Assembly (NCBI RefSeq): GCF_003568665.1
Contig: NZ_QXMH01000001.1
Location: forward strand, 2,108,001-2,172,000
Length of the DNA stretch: 64,000 nucleotides
Source of the DNA: Chitinophaga alhagiae
Lineage (GTDB): Bacteria > Bacteroidota > Bacteroidia > Chitinophagales > Chitinophagaceae
Reading direction: 5' to 3'
Part shown: one piece after another, positions 17,691 through 26,039 of the stretch
Numbering within the stretch: position 1 is the stretch's first letter
Layout of the letters: each line of letters opens with the position of its first letter
The notes under the pieces: model-generated
What the model was told of the DNA's origin: nothing
The model's input: only the letters and a program-made list of their open reading frames with translations
Database searches by the model: none
Translations under genes and position numbers: made by a program

Positions 17691-18833
17691 TCAGGTAGTA
17701 AAAATTGTTGCGGTATTGTTGACGATCTGCACAAGTCCCGGCTTTTTCCCTTTTTCCAGGCTGCCATATACTTCGTCTATGCCCAGCGCGCGGGCGCCGT
17801 TGAGTGTGGCCCACTGCAGCACGGTTTCCAGCGGAATGTCTGGAAAGCGGTGGCAGACGGTTTGCACCTCTGCCCAGACAGACAGCCGGTGGTTGGAAGC
17901 CAGGCTGTCTGTGCCCAGTGTAATGCTGGCGCATGACCGCAACAAGGCCGGTACATCGGGCAGGGTTTGCTCTATGTACCGGTTGGCATTGGGGCAAAGG
18001 CACCAGTGTACCTGCGGCGCGGCGCTTTCAGCAAAGCGCATGTCCGTTTCCGAGGTATATGTGTTGTGTACCAGTAGCATGCTGCCGGCCTCACTGAAAT
18101 ACGGCAAAAAACTCTGCAGGCTGCTGCGGCCCGTAGCCTCAAAACTCTCCGCGGCAATATTGAAATGCTGGTAAAAATCCAGGAAGGCCCCGGTTTTATG
18201 CAGGTACAATTCGTTTTCCGCGGCGGTTTCCTGGTTGTGGATGCACAGCGGCGTATTGTTCTCCATACCGGCAATCAACCGGAAAAGGGTGGCGGATACG
18301 GAATAGGGGGCATGCGGCACCAGGGAGCCGGGGAGCTGGTAACCCTTGAACTTTGCCCATACCGCAAGCGCATGCTCCAGGCGTTGCGGCGCTGTTGTGT
18401 CCGTAAAGCCCATGCATTCTACAAAGCTGTGCCAGTAAAGGGACGAGTTGATCTTGAGGGGAATGGTGGCGGTGGTGTTGCAGATATCGCCCACGGCTAC
18501 AATACCTTCCTGCTGCATGGCGGCGGCGGCCCGGGCCATGGCTTCCTCCAGCACCTCCAGCGCCGAGGGCTGGCGCTGCTCCATAACGGCGGTAAGAAAC
18601 CGGGGCAGCCCCGTTCCTTCGGGTATCACCCCTTGCATGTGGGAAAGCTCCAGGTGGCAATGCGTGTTCACGAACCCCGGGCAGAGTATGCCCGCTACCC
18701 GCCGCACGTCGTCTCCGGCCCAGGAATAGGGCACCACGGCGGATATCGTACCGTCGTTATCCAGTACCACCACCCTGTCTGGCCCGAGAAAGCGTGTGCC
18801 GTCAAAAATATCGTCTGCTGTCAGCTTGATCAT
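17691..18833 (-). CDS. Amidohydrolase superfamily deaminase-like enzyme (TRZ/ATZ type)
   Basis: A 380-residue TIM-barrel metal-dependent hydrolase. Metal ligands are visible: His58 and His60 in THCHLE, His199 with Glu202 in IHNQET, His256 and Asp309 in LGTDSLASN. This set, with the HxxE motif, is the arrangement of the guanine/S-adenosylhomocysteine/aminofutalosine deaminase branch. The substrate is therefore likely an amino-heterocycle such as an adenine- or guanine-derived compound, but it cannot be pinned down here. Length is at the short end of the group. The divergent prfA gene lies 93 bp away. Confidence 0.85.
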   Translation of the reverse strand: MIKLTADDIFDGTRFLGPDRVVVLDNDGTISAVVPYSWAGDDVRRVAGILCPGFVNTHCHLELSHMQGVIPEGTGLPRFLTAVMEQRQPSALEVLEEAMARAAAAMQQEGIVAVGDICNTTATIPLKINSSLYWHSFVECMGFTDTTAPQRLEHALAVWAKFKGYQLPGSLVPHAPYSVSATLFRLIAGMENNTPLCIHNQETAAENELYLHKTGAFLDFYQHFNIAAESFEATGRSSLQSFLPYFSEAGSMLLVHNTYTSETDMRFAESAAPQVHWCLCPNANRYIEQTLPDVPALLRSCASITLGTDSLASNHRLSVWAEVQTVCHRFPDIPLETVLQWATLNGARALGIDEVYGSLEKGKKPGLVQIVNNTATIFTT

Positions 18834-18857
18834 CCCTTTTTATTATGCCTAAAAACG

Positions 18858-18865
18858 TAATTTTG
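18858..18865 (+). promoter_or_regulatory. -7 promoter element of prfA
   Basis: TAATTTTG matches TAnnTTTG. Predicted transcript start is about 58 nt before the prfA ATG. No TTG lies at 19-21 bp upstream. Confidence 0.4.
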
Positions 18866-18926
18866 CAACCCAAAACAGTTACGAATTACGCAATTTTCAT
18901 TCGTAATTACTAATTCCTGATCCAGT

Positions 18927-19997
18927 ATGATAGATAAACTAGATGCCATCAAAGGCCGGTACGAGCAGGTTGCCCTGGCCCTTACCAACCCGGAGGTGGT
19001 GAAAGATAACAAGCAGTTCAGCAAGCTCAGCAAGGAGTACCGCCAGCTGGAAAAAATAGTAAAGGCATATGATGCCTACCGGAACCTGCTGGATGCCATT
19101 GCTTTTAACAAGGAAGTGCTGGAAAGCGGGGACGAGGAAATGCGCGAGCTGGCCAAAGAAGAAACGGAAAGCCTGGCGGAGCAGAAGGAGAAAGCAGAAG
19201 CGGAGATCCGCAACCTGCTGATTCCCAAAGACCCGCAGGATGAGCGGAACGCTATCCTCGAGATCAGGGGCGGCACTGGCGGCGATGAGGCGGCCCTGTT
19301 TGCGGGAGACCTGCTGCGGATGTACCTGCGCTATTGCGAGAATAAAGGCTGGAAAACCGCCATCATGAACGAGAACCCCGGTTCTGCGGGCGGGTATAAA
19401 GAAGTGGTGGTGGAAGTAACGGGCGATGACGTGTACGGCACACTCAAGTTTGAGTCTGGCGTTCACCGCGTGCAAAGGGTGCCGGCTACGGAAGCCTCCG
19501 GCCGGGTGCATACCTCTGCAGCCACTGTGGCAGTACTGCCGGAAGCAGATGATGTGGACGTAGAGATCAGGGAGGCAGATATCAAGATGGATACCTTCCG
19601 CTCCTCCGGTGCGGGCGGCCAGCACGTTAACAAAACAGAGTCTGCCGTAAGGCTCACCCACATTCCCACCGGCGTGGTGGTAGAATGCCAGGAGGGCCGC
19701 AGCCAGCACTCCAACCGGGATATAGCCATGCGCATGCTGCGTACCCGCATTTATGAGGCGGCCGTACGCAAACATGAAGATGCCATTGCCTCCAAAAGAA
19801 AAAGCCTGGTCTCTACCGGTGACCGTTCCGCCAAAATACGTACTTACAACTATCCCCAGGGCCGTATTACAGACCACCGCATCGGCATGACGGTGTATAA
19901 CATGGACGCTTTTATGAACGGGGAGATACAAGACGTGGTGGAAGCCCTGCAGTTTGCGGAAAATGCGGAGAAAATGAAATCTGGCGAGCAGCAATGA
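18927..19997 (+). CDS. prfA: Peptide chain release factor 1
   Basis: A 356-residue RF1 that reads UAA and UAG stop codons and triggers peptide release. The codon-recognition tripeptide is P-A-T (residues 186-188), which identifies RF1 rather than RF2 (S-P-F). The catalytic GGQ lies at 230-232 within SSGAGGQHVNKTES. Length is normal and no frameshift is present. The ATG at 18927 fits the usual RF1 N-terminus. It is monocistronic or followed loosely by the EF-hand gene 125 bp downstream. Confidence 0.98.
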   Translation: MIDKLDAIKGRYEQVALALTNPEVVKDNKQFSKLSKEYRQLEKIVKAYDAYRNLLDAIAFNKEVLESGDEEMRELAKEETESLAEQKEKAEAEIRNLLIPKDPQDERNAILEIRGGTGGDEAALFAGDLLRMYLRYCENKGWKTAIMNENPGSAGGYKEVVVEVTGDDVYGTLKFESGVHRVQRVPATEASGRVHTSAATVAVLPEADDVDVEIREADIKMDTFRSSGAGGQHVNKTESAVRLTHIPTGVVVECQEGRSQHSNRDIAMRMLRTRIYEAAVRKHEDAIASKRKSLVSTGDRSAKIRTYNYPQGRITDHRIGMTVYNMDAFMNGEIQDVVEALQFAENAEKMKSGEQQ

Positions 19998-20121
19998 CGC
20001 GGCCGCTATGTTAATATTGCGTGAACCCGGCGGCGCCTGCAACAATTCAGCAGCAAAAGTTGTTATCAAGGTGGCCAATTTCTACCGTAATCATATTATC
20101 CACCTTCCTAAACTGTCAAAC

Positions 20122-20697
20122 ATGTTAGATCAATTAGTACAACTGGTGCGCGAAAACGCCCAGCAAACTGTGGTTGCCAATCCCGCCGTCCCCAATGACC
20201 AGAATGAAGCCATCATTGGCGAGGCCACACATTCTATTGCAGACGGTCTGCAAAACGCCCTCGCCAGCGGCAACGTGCGCGAGGTAATGGGCCTGTTCAA
20301 TTCCAATGGCCAGGTGGACAATAACAACCCTGTTGTAAACAACATTTCCGGCAACCTCATCAGCAATCTTACCGAGAAGTTTAACCTGAACAGCGGTGCC
20401 GCGGCTTCCATAGCCGGCTCCCTGATCCCCGCCGTGCTGGGCTCACTGGTGAAAAAAACCAATGATCCGTCAGATAACGGTTTTTCGCTGGACGGTATTT
20501 TCAGCTCCCTCACAGGTGGCTCCACCCAGGGCCTGAACCTGAGCGGCCTGCTGGGCAAATTTGCCGGCGGGCTTGATAAAGACGGAGACGGCGATGTGGA
20601 CCTGCAGGACCTGATGGGCATGATCAGCAACGGCGCCAAAGAACAACAAAGCAGCGGCGGCCTGGGTGGTCTGCTGGGCGGCCTTTTCGGACGTTAA
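20122..20697 (+). CDS. Hypothetical protein with an EF-hand-like calcium loop
   Basis: A 191-residue protein with no signal peptide, of unknown function. The start at 20122 is preferred because the upstream in-frame extension is unlike any folded domain and overlaps the prfA end region. The N-terminal half is helical with Asn-rich turns and resembles DUF937-type proteins. A canonical calcium loop, DKDGDGDVDLQD, lies at about 152-163, with Asp at positions 1, 3, 5 and an acidic residue at 12. The C-terminus is a Gly/Leu repeat (GGLGGLLGGLFG). A calcium-responsive assembly role is possible but is inference. Confidence 0.7.
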   Translation: MLDQLVQLVRENAQQTVVANPAVPNDQNEAIIGEATHSIADGLQNALASGNVREVMGLFNSNGQVDNNNPVVNNISGNLISNLTEKFNLNSGAAASIAGSLIPAVLGSLVKKTNDPSDNGFSLDGIFSSLTGGSTQGLNLSGLLGKFAGGLDKDGDGDVDLQDLMGMISNGAKEQQSSGGLGGLLGGLFGR

Positions 20698-20835
20698 CCG
20701 GTGATAACGGACAGGCGCAGGCATCTTCACCTGTCCGTTATTCTTAATTTTTATCTTGTTTATTACCATATATTTAATACGAAAAACCGATCTTGGCAGA
20801 GTATTTGTTCAGGCAATTATCTCAAATAAACTTTT

Positions 20836-21537
20836 ATGTTTAAACTTACTAAGATGAAACGATTTAATGCATGGGTGGCGATGGCGTTGGCGGGTACGAT
20901 GGTTTTAGGCAGCTGCAGTACCTGGCAGGGTATGGACAATACCAAAAAAGGCGCTGTAATAGGTACCGGCGGCGGTGCGGCGGCCGGGGCCGTGATCGGT
21001 AAAGCAGCAGGTAATACTGCCCTGGGCGCCATTATTGGTGCCGCGGTGGGTGGTACTGCCGGTGTATTGATCGGTAAAAAAATGGACAAACAGGCGGAAG
21101 AGATCAAGAATGAAGTGCCGAACGCAACCGTAGAACGTGTGGGAGAAGGGATTAACGTAACCTTTAACTCCGGCGTGCTTTTCGGGTTCGACAAATCTGA
21201 CCTGACCGCAACCGCTCAAAGCAATATCCGCGAACTGGCGGACGTACTGAACAAGTACCCTGACACGCATGTGCGTGTAGAGGGCCATACGGACGACACT
21301 GGTGCGGACGCCTATAACTACGGCCTGTCTGAACGCCGCGCCAAATCCGTAGCCAATTACCTGGTAGGCCAGGGCGTGTCCGCAGGCCGTGTGCAGACCT
21401 TCTGGTATGGTGAAACACAGCCTAAATTCCCGAATGACAGTGAAGCTAACCGCGCGCAGAACCGCCGCGTTGAGTTTTCCATCTTTGCCAATGACAAAAT
21501 GAAATCAGAGGCGAAACGGGAAGCAGGCCAGCAATAA
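20836..21537 (+). CDS. OmpA family lipoprotein with glycine zipper
   Basis: A 233-residue envelope protein. A second ATG at 20854 is equally plausible and would give Cys21 as the lipidated residue of the lipobox VLGSC; from the first ATG this is Cys27. After a short linker, a glycine-zipper segment (about 37-82, rich in GxxxG such as GTGGGAAAGAVIGKAAG) is expected to insert in or oligomerise at the membrane. The C-terminal OmpA domain (about 105-225) has the peptidoglycan-binding motif TDDTGADAYNYGLSERRA with the conserved Asp and Arg. It likely anchors the outer membrane to peptidoglycan. A strong terminator follows. Confidence 0.92.
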   Translation: MFKLTKMKRFNAWVAMALAGTMVLGSCSTWQGMDNTKKGAVIGTGGGAAAGAVIGKAAGNTALGAIIGAAVGGTAGVLIGKKMDKQAEEIKNEVPNATVERVGEGINVTFNSGVLFGFDKSDLTATAQSNIRELADVLNKYPDTHVRVEGHTDDTGADAYNYGLSERRAKSVANYLVGQGVSAGRVQTFWYGETQPKFPNDSEANRAQNRRVEFSIFANDKMKSEAKREAGQQ

Positions 21538-21575
21538 ATCTTTTAGTTGAATTTTCTCATAAGCAGTTTGAAACG

Positions 21576-21606
21576 AACCTCCCGGGAAACCGGGAGGTTT
21601 CTTTTT
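21576..21606 (+). terminator. Terminator of the OmpA-family gene
   Basis: A perfect 10-bp stem (21576-21585 with 21590-21599) closed by a GAAA tetraloop and followed by TCTTTTT. Confidence 0.88.
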
Positions 21607-21784
21607 GCATAAGGTGTTGGCATTGCCCAAGTGAAGTGAAAGATAAAGCATACCTCCTGGTCAACCGGGATAGGGCGGAAATACGCTCCAAATACGGGTG
21701 CCAGAATAAGCCGGGTACCGGATAGTTGATATGCCGGGCGGCATTCCCGGGAGTGATAACGCCACCACCGGCAATGTTGCACGC

Positions 21785-22966
21785 TTACAAGGTATCCAGC
21801 CCGGCCAGTATAATGCGGCAGGCCTCGCGTATCTCCTCTTCCGTAATAATAAGCGGCGGCACCATGCGCAGGCATTGTGGGGCAAACAGGAACCAGTCTG
21901 TAATCAGCCCGTTGGCAATACAATAGTCGATCACTTTTTTATTGGACGCAAAATCGTCCAGCTCAACCGCCAGCATCAGGCCTTTGGAACGTACGGCCCT
22001 GATGCGCTCATGTTGCAGCAGCGCCAGGAAAAGCTGCTCTTTGGCCGCCACCCCGGCCACCAGGTTTTCTTCCACCAGCGCCTTCATGCCGGCCAGGCCC
22101 GCGGCACAAGCCACAGGATGGCCGCCAAAGGTGGTGATATGACCCAGTACGGGCTGGTGGGTGAGGCCCCACATCACCTCGCGGTCCGCAATAAAAGCTC
22201 CCAGCGGCATGCCGCCGCCCAGGGCTTTGCCCAGCAGCAGCACGTCCGGCACAATGCCATATTGCTCAAAGGCCCAGAGGGTACCGTTGCGCCCCAGGCC
22301 GCATTGAATTTCGTCCAGTATCAGCAGTGTGCCGGTTTCCGTACAGCGTTGCCGCAAGGCCTGCATCCATTCCCGGGAGGGCGCCCATACGCCCGCTTCC
22401 GCCTGTACTGTTTCCGCTATCACGCAGGCAGTGCGCTCCGTGATCTGTTCTATCACCTCCATGCTGTTATGATGCAGGTGCAGCACGTCCGGCAGCAGGG
22501 GCCGGTAGGCGTTTCTCCAATACTCATCTCCCATGATGCTCAGGGAGCCTTGTGTAGAGCCGTGATAGCTGTTCCTGAAAGCGATGATGCCCGTTCTGCC
22601 GGTGTGGCGTTTGGCCAGTTTCATGGCGCCTTCTACCGCCTCGCTGCCGGAATTGGTGAAATATACGCTATTGAGAGAGGCCGGCAAATGGTCTGCCAGG
22701 TATTTGGCGTAAGCTACCTGCGGAGACTGTACAAACTCACCGTACACCAGCAGGTGCATGTAGGTTTGCGCCTGTTCCTGTATGGCCTTTACCACTGCCG
22801 GATGGCAGTGCCCTACGTTGCAAACGCTGATGCCGGCTATCAGGTCAAGATATTTCTTGCCCCCGGCATCCCACATATACATTCCTTCTGCTTTCACTAT
22901 TTCCAGTGCCAGCGGGGCATCAGAGGTTTGCGCCACATGTTGTAAAAAAAGCTGCCTGTTATTCAT
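21785..22966 (-). CDS. Class III pyridoxal-phosphate aminotransferase (acetylornithine/ornithine type)
   Basis: A 393-residue PLP enzyme. Landmarks are the phosphate-binding TNSGSEA (about 104-110), the Asp218 in LLILDEIQCGLGR, and Lys247 in LGKALGGGMPLGA, which forms the Schiff base. The length and motifs place it near acetylornithine, ornithine or aspartate-family aminotransferases, often annotated simply as aspartate aminotransferase family protein. No arginine-biosynthesis gene is adjacent, so the substrate is uncertain and argD is not assigned. It is divergent from the gamma carbonic anhydrase gene, whose promoter overlaps its start codon. Confidence 0.88.
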   Translation of the reverse strand: MNNRQLFLQHVAQTSDAPLALEIVKAEGMYMWDAGGKKYLDLIAGISVCNVGHCHPAVVKAIQEQAQTYMHLLVYGEFVQSPQVAYAKYLADHLPASLNSVYFTNSGSEAVEGAMKLAKRHTGRTGIIAFRNSYHGSTQGSLSIMGDEYWRNAYRPLLPDVLHLHHNSMEVIEQITERTACVIAETVQAEAGVWAPSREWMQALRQRCTETGTLLILDEIQCGLGRNGTLWAFEQYGIVPDVLLLGKALGGGMPLGAFIADREVMWGLTHQPVLGHITTFGGHPVACAAGLAGMKALVEENLVAGVAAKEQLFLALLQHERIRAVRSKGLMLAVELDDFASNKKVIDYCIANGLITDWFLFAPQCLRMVPPLIITEEEIREACRIILAGLDTL

Positions 22967-22996
22967 TGTGGCGAAGTTAGTGAAGTTCTATATTTG
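22966..22996 (+). promoter_or_regulatory. Bacteroidota-type promoter of the gamma carbonic anhydrase gene
   Basis: TTG at 22966-22968, a 20-bp spacer and TATATTTG at 22989-22996. Both the -33 and -7 elements match the Bacteroidota consensus at the expected distance. Transcription should start about 4 nt later, at or next to the ATG at 23001, giving a leaderless mRNA. The -33 element overlaps the start codon of the divergent aminotransferase gene. Confidence 0.65.
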
Positions 22997-23000
22997 TACT

Positions 23001-23522
23001 ATGCCAGTAATATTACCTGTAAAAGGAGTGCTCCCGCAAATGGGAGAAAATTGTTTTATAGCGCCCAATGCCACCATTGTAGGTGACGTAGTGATGGGGG
23101 CCGACTGCAGTGTGTGGTTCAACGCCGTGGTACGCGGAGATGTGAACAGCATCCGTATGGGCAACAAGGTGAACATACAGGATGGCGCGGTGATACATGC
23201 CACTTACCAGAAAACCCAAACCCACATTGGCAATAACGTGTCCATCGGCCACAATGCCATTGTTCACGGCTGCACCGTGGAAGATAACGTGCTCATAGGC
23301 ATGGGGGCCATTGTAATGGATAATGCCCACATAGGCAGCAACACCATTATTGCCGCCGGCGCCGTGGTGCTGGAAGGTACGCGGGTGGAAGCCGGCAGCA
23401 TTTATGCCGGGGTACCCGCCAAAAAGGTGAAAAATGTTAGCCAGGAGCTGATCCACGGTGAAATAGACCGCATTGCCAATAACTATATCATGTACGCGGA
23501 CTGGTTCCGGGACCAGGTGTAG
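23001..23522 (+). CDS. Gamma-class carbonic anhydrase family protein
   Basis: A 173-residue left-handed beta-helix protein built from hexapeptide repeats (for example IVGDVVMGADCSVW, VLIGMGAIVMDNA). The gamma-CA zinc histidines are present: His66 in AVIHATY, His84 in SIGHN and His89 in IVHGC. It would form a trimer binding zinc or iron at subunit interfaces and interconvert CO2 and bicarbonate, though many short members (YrdA/PaaY-like) lack proven activity. The ATG at 23001 is chosen because it lies directly after a strong promoter; the frame is open further upstream but would run into the divergent gene. Confidence 0.92.
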   Translation: MPVILPVKGVLPQMGENCFIAPNATIVGDVVMGADCSVWFNAVVRGDVNSIRMGNKVNIQDGAVIHATYQKTQTHIGNNVSIGHNAIVHGCTVEDNVLIGMGAIVMDNAHIGSNTIIAAGAVVLEGTRVEAGSIYAGVPAKKVKNVSQELIHGEIDRIANNYIMYADWFRDQV

Positions 23523-23676
23523 CCAATGTAACTGGATAATTGCCGTTTGCCGGCAGCCTGCTCAGGCACCGCGCTCCCGGAAACTTGTTTCCGCCGCCCG
23601 TCCTATACTGGTAACGCGCGGGATGTACACACTTTATAAAAAAGTGTTATATTGCATATGCTGAAATATCCCTCCT

Positions 23677-23826
23677 ATGAAGAAAGAATGGTTATTAGGC
23701 CTTTGGCTGGCTTTTCTGCTGGCGGGCTGCGCCACGCAAAAGTCCGGTTGCCCGGGCACTACTTTTTACAATGCCAATAACGCCAAGCAGAATGGCAAGG
23801 CCGGAAAACAAATGAAGTTATTCTAA
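23677..23826 (+). CDS. Micro-lipoprotein A (49 residues)
   Basis: A very short predicted lipoprotein. It has a positively charged start (K-K-E-W), a hydrophobic helix and the lipobox LLAGC with Cys18, followed by A-T-Q-K-S-G-C, so a second Cys sits seven residues later. The remaining 24 residues are polar and basic. Its neighbour, 11 bp downstream, shares the LLAGC-x-T-Q-K-x-G-C pattern, which indicates a tandem duplication and supports both being real. A CCTCCT just before the ATG looks like a Shine-Dalgarno complement rather than a site. Function is unknown. Confidence 0.7.
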   Translation: MKKEWLLGLWLAFLLAGCATQKSGCPGTTFYNANNAKQNGKAGKQMKLF

Positions 23827-23837
23827 AAGGCCTGCTT

Positions 23838-23999
23838 ATGCGTAAATGGATGCTGTTAATGGCTGTTGGTGTTTTGCTGGCGGGCTGCCGCACGCAGAAA
23901 ACAGGTTGTAAAACGCCGCCCAGGAACATGGGGGCGGAAAAGGTGTTTGATGAAATGAGCAAGCCGCCCAGGAAGGGGTTGTTCAGGCGGAGAGGGTGA
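23838..23999 (+). CDS. Micro-lipoprotein B (53 residues), paralogue of A
   Basis: The ATG is followed by R-K-W, a hydrophobic segment and the lipobox LLAGC with Cys17, then R-T-Q-K-T-G-C, repeating the two-cysteine head of micro-lipoprotein A. The tail differs: it contains NMGAEKVF, resembling small lipoproteins common in Bacteroidota, and ends in a run of Arg and Gly. The lipid anchor would leave about 36 basic residues at the periplasmic face or cell surface. It is probably co-transcribed with A. No function is assigned. Confidence 0.7.
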   Translation: MRKWMLLMAVGVLLAGCRTQKTGCKTPPRNMGAEKVFDEMSKPPRKGLFRRRG

Positions 24000-24077
24000 T
24001 TTTCATCCTGTATACCGCGGAAACCCGCAATAACAAAAGGCTGTTACCGGCCTGCAAAAGCGCTTTTTGAAAACAGC

Positions 24078-25007
24078 TCAATAATCCTTTTCTCCTATGC
24101 TGTGCCAGATAGCCACATAACTAAGATACCGTTCCATATCTATCTCCCCCGCTTCTACCGCTTCTTTTACCGCGCAGCCCGGTTCGTCCAGGTGCTGGCA
24201 GTTATTGAACTGGCAACTGTTCAGGTAGGGCTGCATGTCAAGGAAATAATGAGATAATTCTGCTTTAGGAATATCCACAATACCAAATTCGCGCAGGCCG
24301 GGAGTATCTATCAACCGCCCGCCGCCCGGCAGGTCAAACATTTCTGCAAAGGTGGTGGTGTGCATGCCTTTGCCGCTCCAGCCGCTTACATTTTTTGTTT
24401 TCAGCTGCAGGTCTGGCAGCACCTGGTTAATGAGGGTAGACTTGCCTACGCCGGAGTGGCCGGAGAGCAGGCTGGTTTTGTTGTGCAGCACCTGCTCCAG
24501 TTCCCGGATGCCTTCTCCGGCAGCCGCGGCGGTGAGCAGCACGGTGTACCCTATGGACTCGTACACCTCTTTCCAGTGCGCAAACTTCTCTATGTCTTTG
24601 GCCTTGTACACGTCTTTTTTGTTGAAAACAAGTACGGCGGGTATGTGGTAGGCGGCGGCCGTTACAAGGAAGCGGTCAATAAAACCCTGCGAGGTACGCG
24701 GTTCCCGTACGGTGCATACCAGTACGGCCTGGTCAAGGTTGGCGGCTACTATATGTTTTTTATGCCTGCTCTGGGGAGAGCTGCGTACAATGTAGTTTTT
24801 CCGTTCCGCAATGTCTGTTATCACGGCTGTGTCCTGCCCGCCGTCTTCCATACTGATGGTCACTTCATCTCCTACGGCAATGGGGTTGGTGGACGTGATA
24901 TCTCCGTCTATTTTGAAAATACCGGGCAGGCGTGCCTGTAAGAACTCGCCTGTGGCTGACTTGGCCACATACCAGCTGCCGGTGGATTTGTAAATGGTTG
25001 CTTGCAC
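24078..25007 (-). CDS. rsgA: Ribosome small-subunit-dependent GTPase A
   Basis: A 309-residue circularly permuted GTPase that matures the 30S subunit. G4 (NKKDVYK) precedes G1 (SGHSGVGKSTL) and G3 (DTPGLREFG), the order unique to the RsgA/YlqF class. The C-terminal zinc motif CQFNNCQHLDEPGC fits C-x4-C-x-H-x5-C. An N-terminal OB fold is present. No ATG fits: the GTG at 25007 gives the family-like start M-Q-A-T-I-Y-K-S-T-G-S-W-Y, whereas a TTG at 25025 adds six residues. It lies about 20 bp after batA and is most likely the last gene of that operon. Confidence 0.95.
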   Translation of the reverse strand: MQATIYKSTGSWYVAKSATGEFLQARLPGIFKIDGDITSTNPIAVGDEVTISMEDGGQDTAVITDIAERKNYIVRSSPQSRHKKHIVAANLDQAVLVCTVREPRTSQGFIDRFLVTAAAYHIPAVLVFNKKDVYKAKDIEKFAHWKEVYESIGYTVLLTAAAAGEGIRELEQVLHNKTSLLSGHSGVGKSTLINQVLPDLQLKTKNVSGWSGKGMHTTTFAEMFDLPGGGRLIDTPGLREFGIVDIPKAELSHYFLDMQPYLNSCQFNNCQHLDEPGCAVKEAVEAGEIDMERYLSYVAIWHSIGEKDY

Positions 25008-25026
25008 GGCGTAAAGGTAAAGCAAA

Positions 25027-26037
25027 TCATGGCAATCTTCTGAACACGGTGTACCGCAGCACTACTTCCAGCAGCAGGCAGGCCAGCGCTATCATGGCCA
25101 GCGGGAAGAAATGTTCCGTGAAACGTTTGTAAGAAGTGATCTCTACCTTGGAGCGTTCCAGTTTGTCTATTTCCTGGTAGATGTTTTTGAGGGAAGTATT
25201 ATCTGTTGCGCGGAAGTAGCGGCCGCCGGTTTCGGTAGCGATCTTTTTCATCAGCGGCTCGTCTATCTGCACGTCTACCATCTGCATCTGCACGCTGCCG
25301 TCTGGCATGGTGGCGGGGGAGGGGGCTTTGCCGATGGTACCCACGCCAATGGTGTACACCTTTATTTTGTAGGCTTTGGCAATTTCCAGCGCGGTGAGCG
25401 GGTCTACCAGGCCCGTATTGTTCACCCCGTCTGTCAGCAGCACTATTACCTTGCTTTTGGCCTTGCTGTTCTGCAGCCTGTCTACCGCCGTGGCCAGGCC
25501 CATGCCTATGGCCGTACCATCTTGCAGCATGCCGCTCCTGATCTGCATGATCTGCTGTTTGAGCACGCCGTGGTCCATGGTGATAGGGCACTGGGTGAAA
25601 CTTTCCCCGGAGAAGATGACGAGGCCAATGCGGTCACTGATGCGGCTGTCTACAAACTCCATGGCGGTTTTTTTGGCGGCCTCCATGCGGTTGGGGCGCA
25701 GGTCTTCCGCCAGCATACTGCCGGAAATGTCTATGCTCATTACAATGTCTATGCCTTCACTGTCTATGCTTTCGGAGGTGTTGGAGGTTTGCGGGCGGGC
25801 CAGCGCGGTCACCAGCGCGGCGTAGGCAATAATGCGCAGCACCAGCAGCAGCGGCCGGAAGCGCACTTTCCAGGAAACGGGCAGGCCCTTGAGGCCCTGC
25901 AGGGAAGATACCTGCACAGAGCCCTGGAAGCGGCGGCCGCCCTGGTAGTGCCACCAGATCATAACGGGTATGAGCAGCAGCAGCCAGAAAAAGGCAGGGT
26001 ATGCAAAAGTGATATTTTTCCAGGTGTTGAGGTCCAT
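25027..26037 (-). CDS. batA: BatA-like von Willebrand factor A membrane protein
   Basis: A 336-residue inner-membrane protein. Two N-terminal helices (about 12-30 and 57-77) flank a basic cytoplasmic loop, a VWA domain spans about 90-290, and a last helix lies near the C-terminus. The metal-ion-dependent adhesion site is intact, starting DISGSM, with TDG further on. BatA was named from the Bacteroides aerotolerance operon and is thought to work with a MoxR ATPase in envelope stress tolerance. It overlaps nearly end to start with the upstream BatD-like gene (2 bp gap). A separate batB with a second VWA gene is not seen. Confidence 0.9.
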   Translation of the reverse strand: MDLNTWKNITFAYPAFFWLLLLIPVMIWWHYQGGRRFQGSVQVSSLQGLKGLPVSWKVRFRPLLLVLRIIAYAALVTALARPQTSNTSESIDSEGIDIVMSIDISGSMLAEDLRPNRMEAAKKTAMEFVDSRISDRIGLVIFSGESFTQCPITMDHGVLKQQIMQIRSGMLQDGTAIGMGLATAVDRLQNSKAKSKVIVLLTDGVNNTGLVDPLTALEIAKAYKIKVYTIGVGTIGKAPSPATMPDGSVQMQMVDVQIDEPLMKKIATETGGRYFRATDNTSLKNIYQEIDKLERSKVEITSYKRFTEHFFPLAMIALACLLLEVVLRYTVFRRLP

Positions 26038-26039
26038 GT

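Noticed and set aside
24030..24060. A weak hairpin as the rsgA terminator
   Set aside because: On the minus strand the stem has a C-A mismatch and only four T follow.
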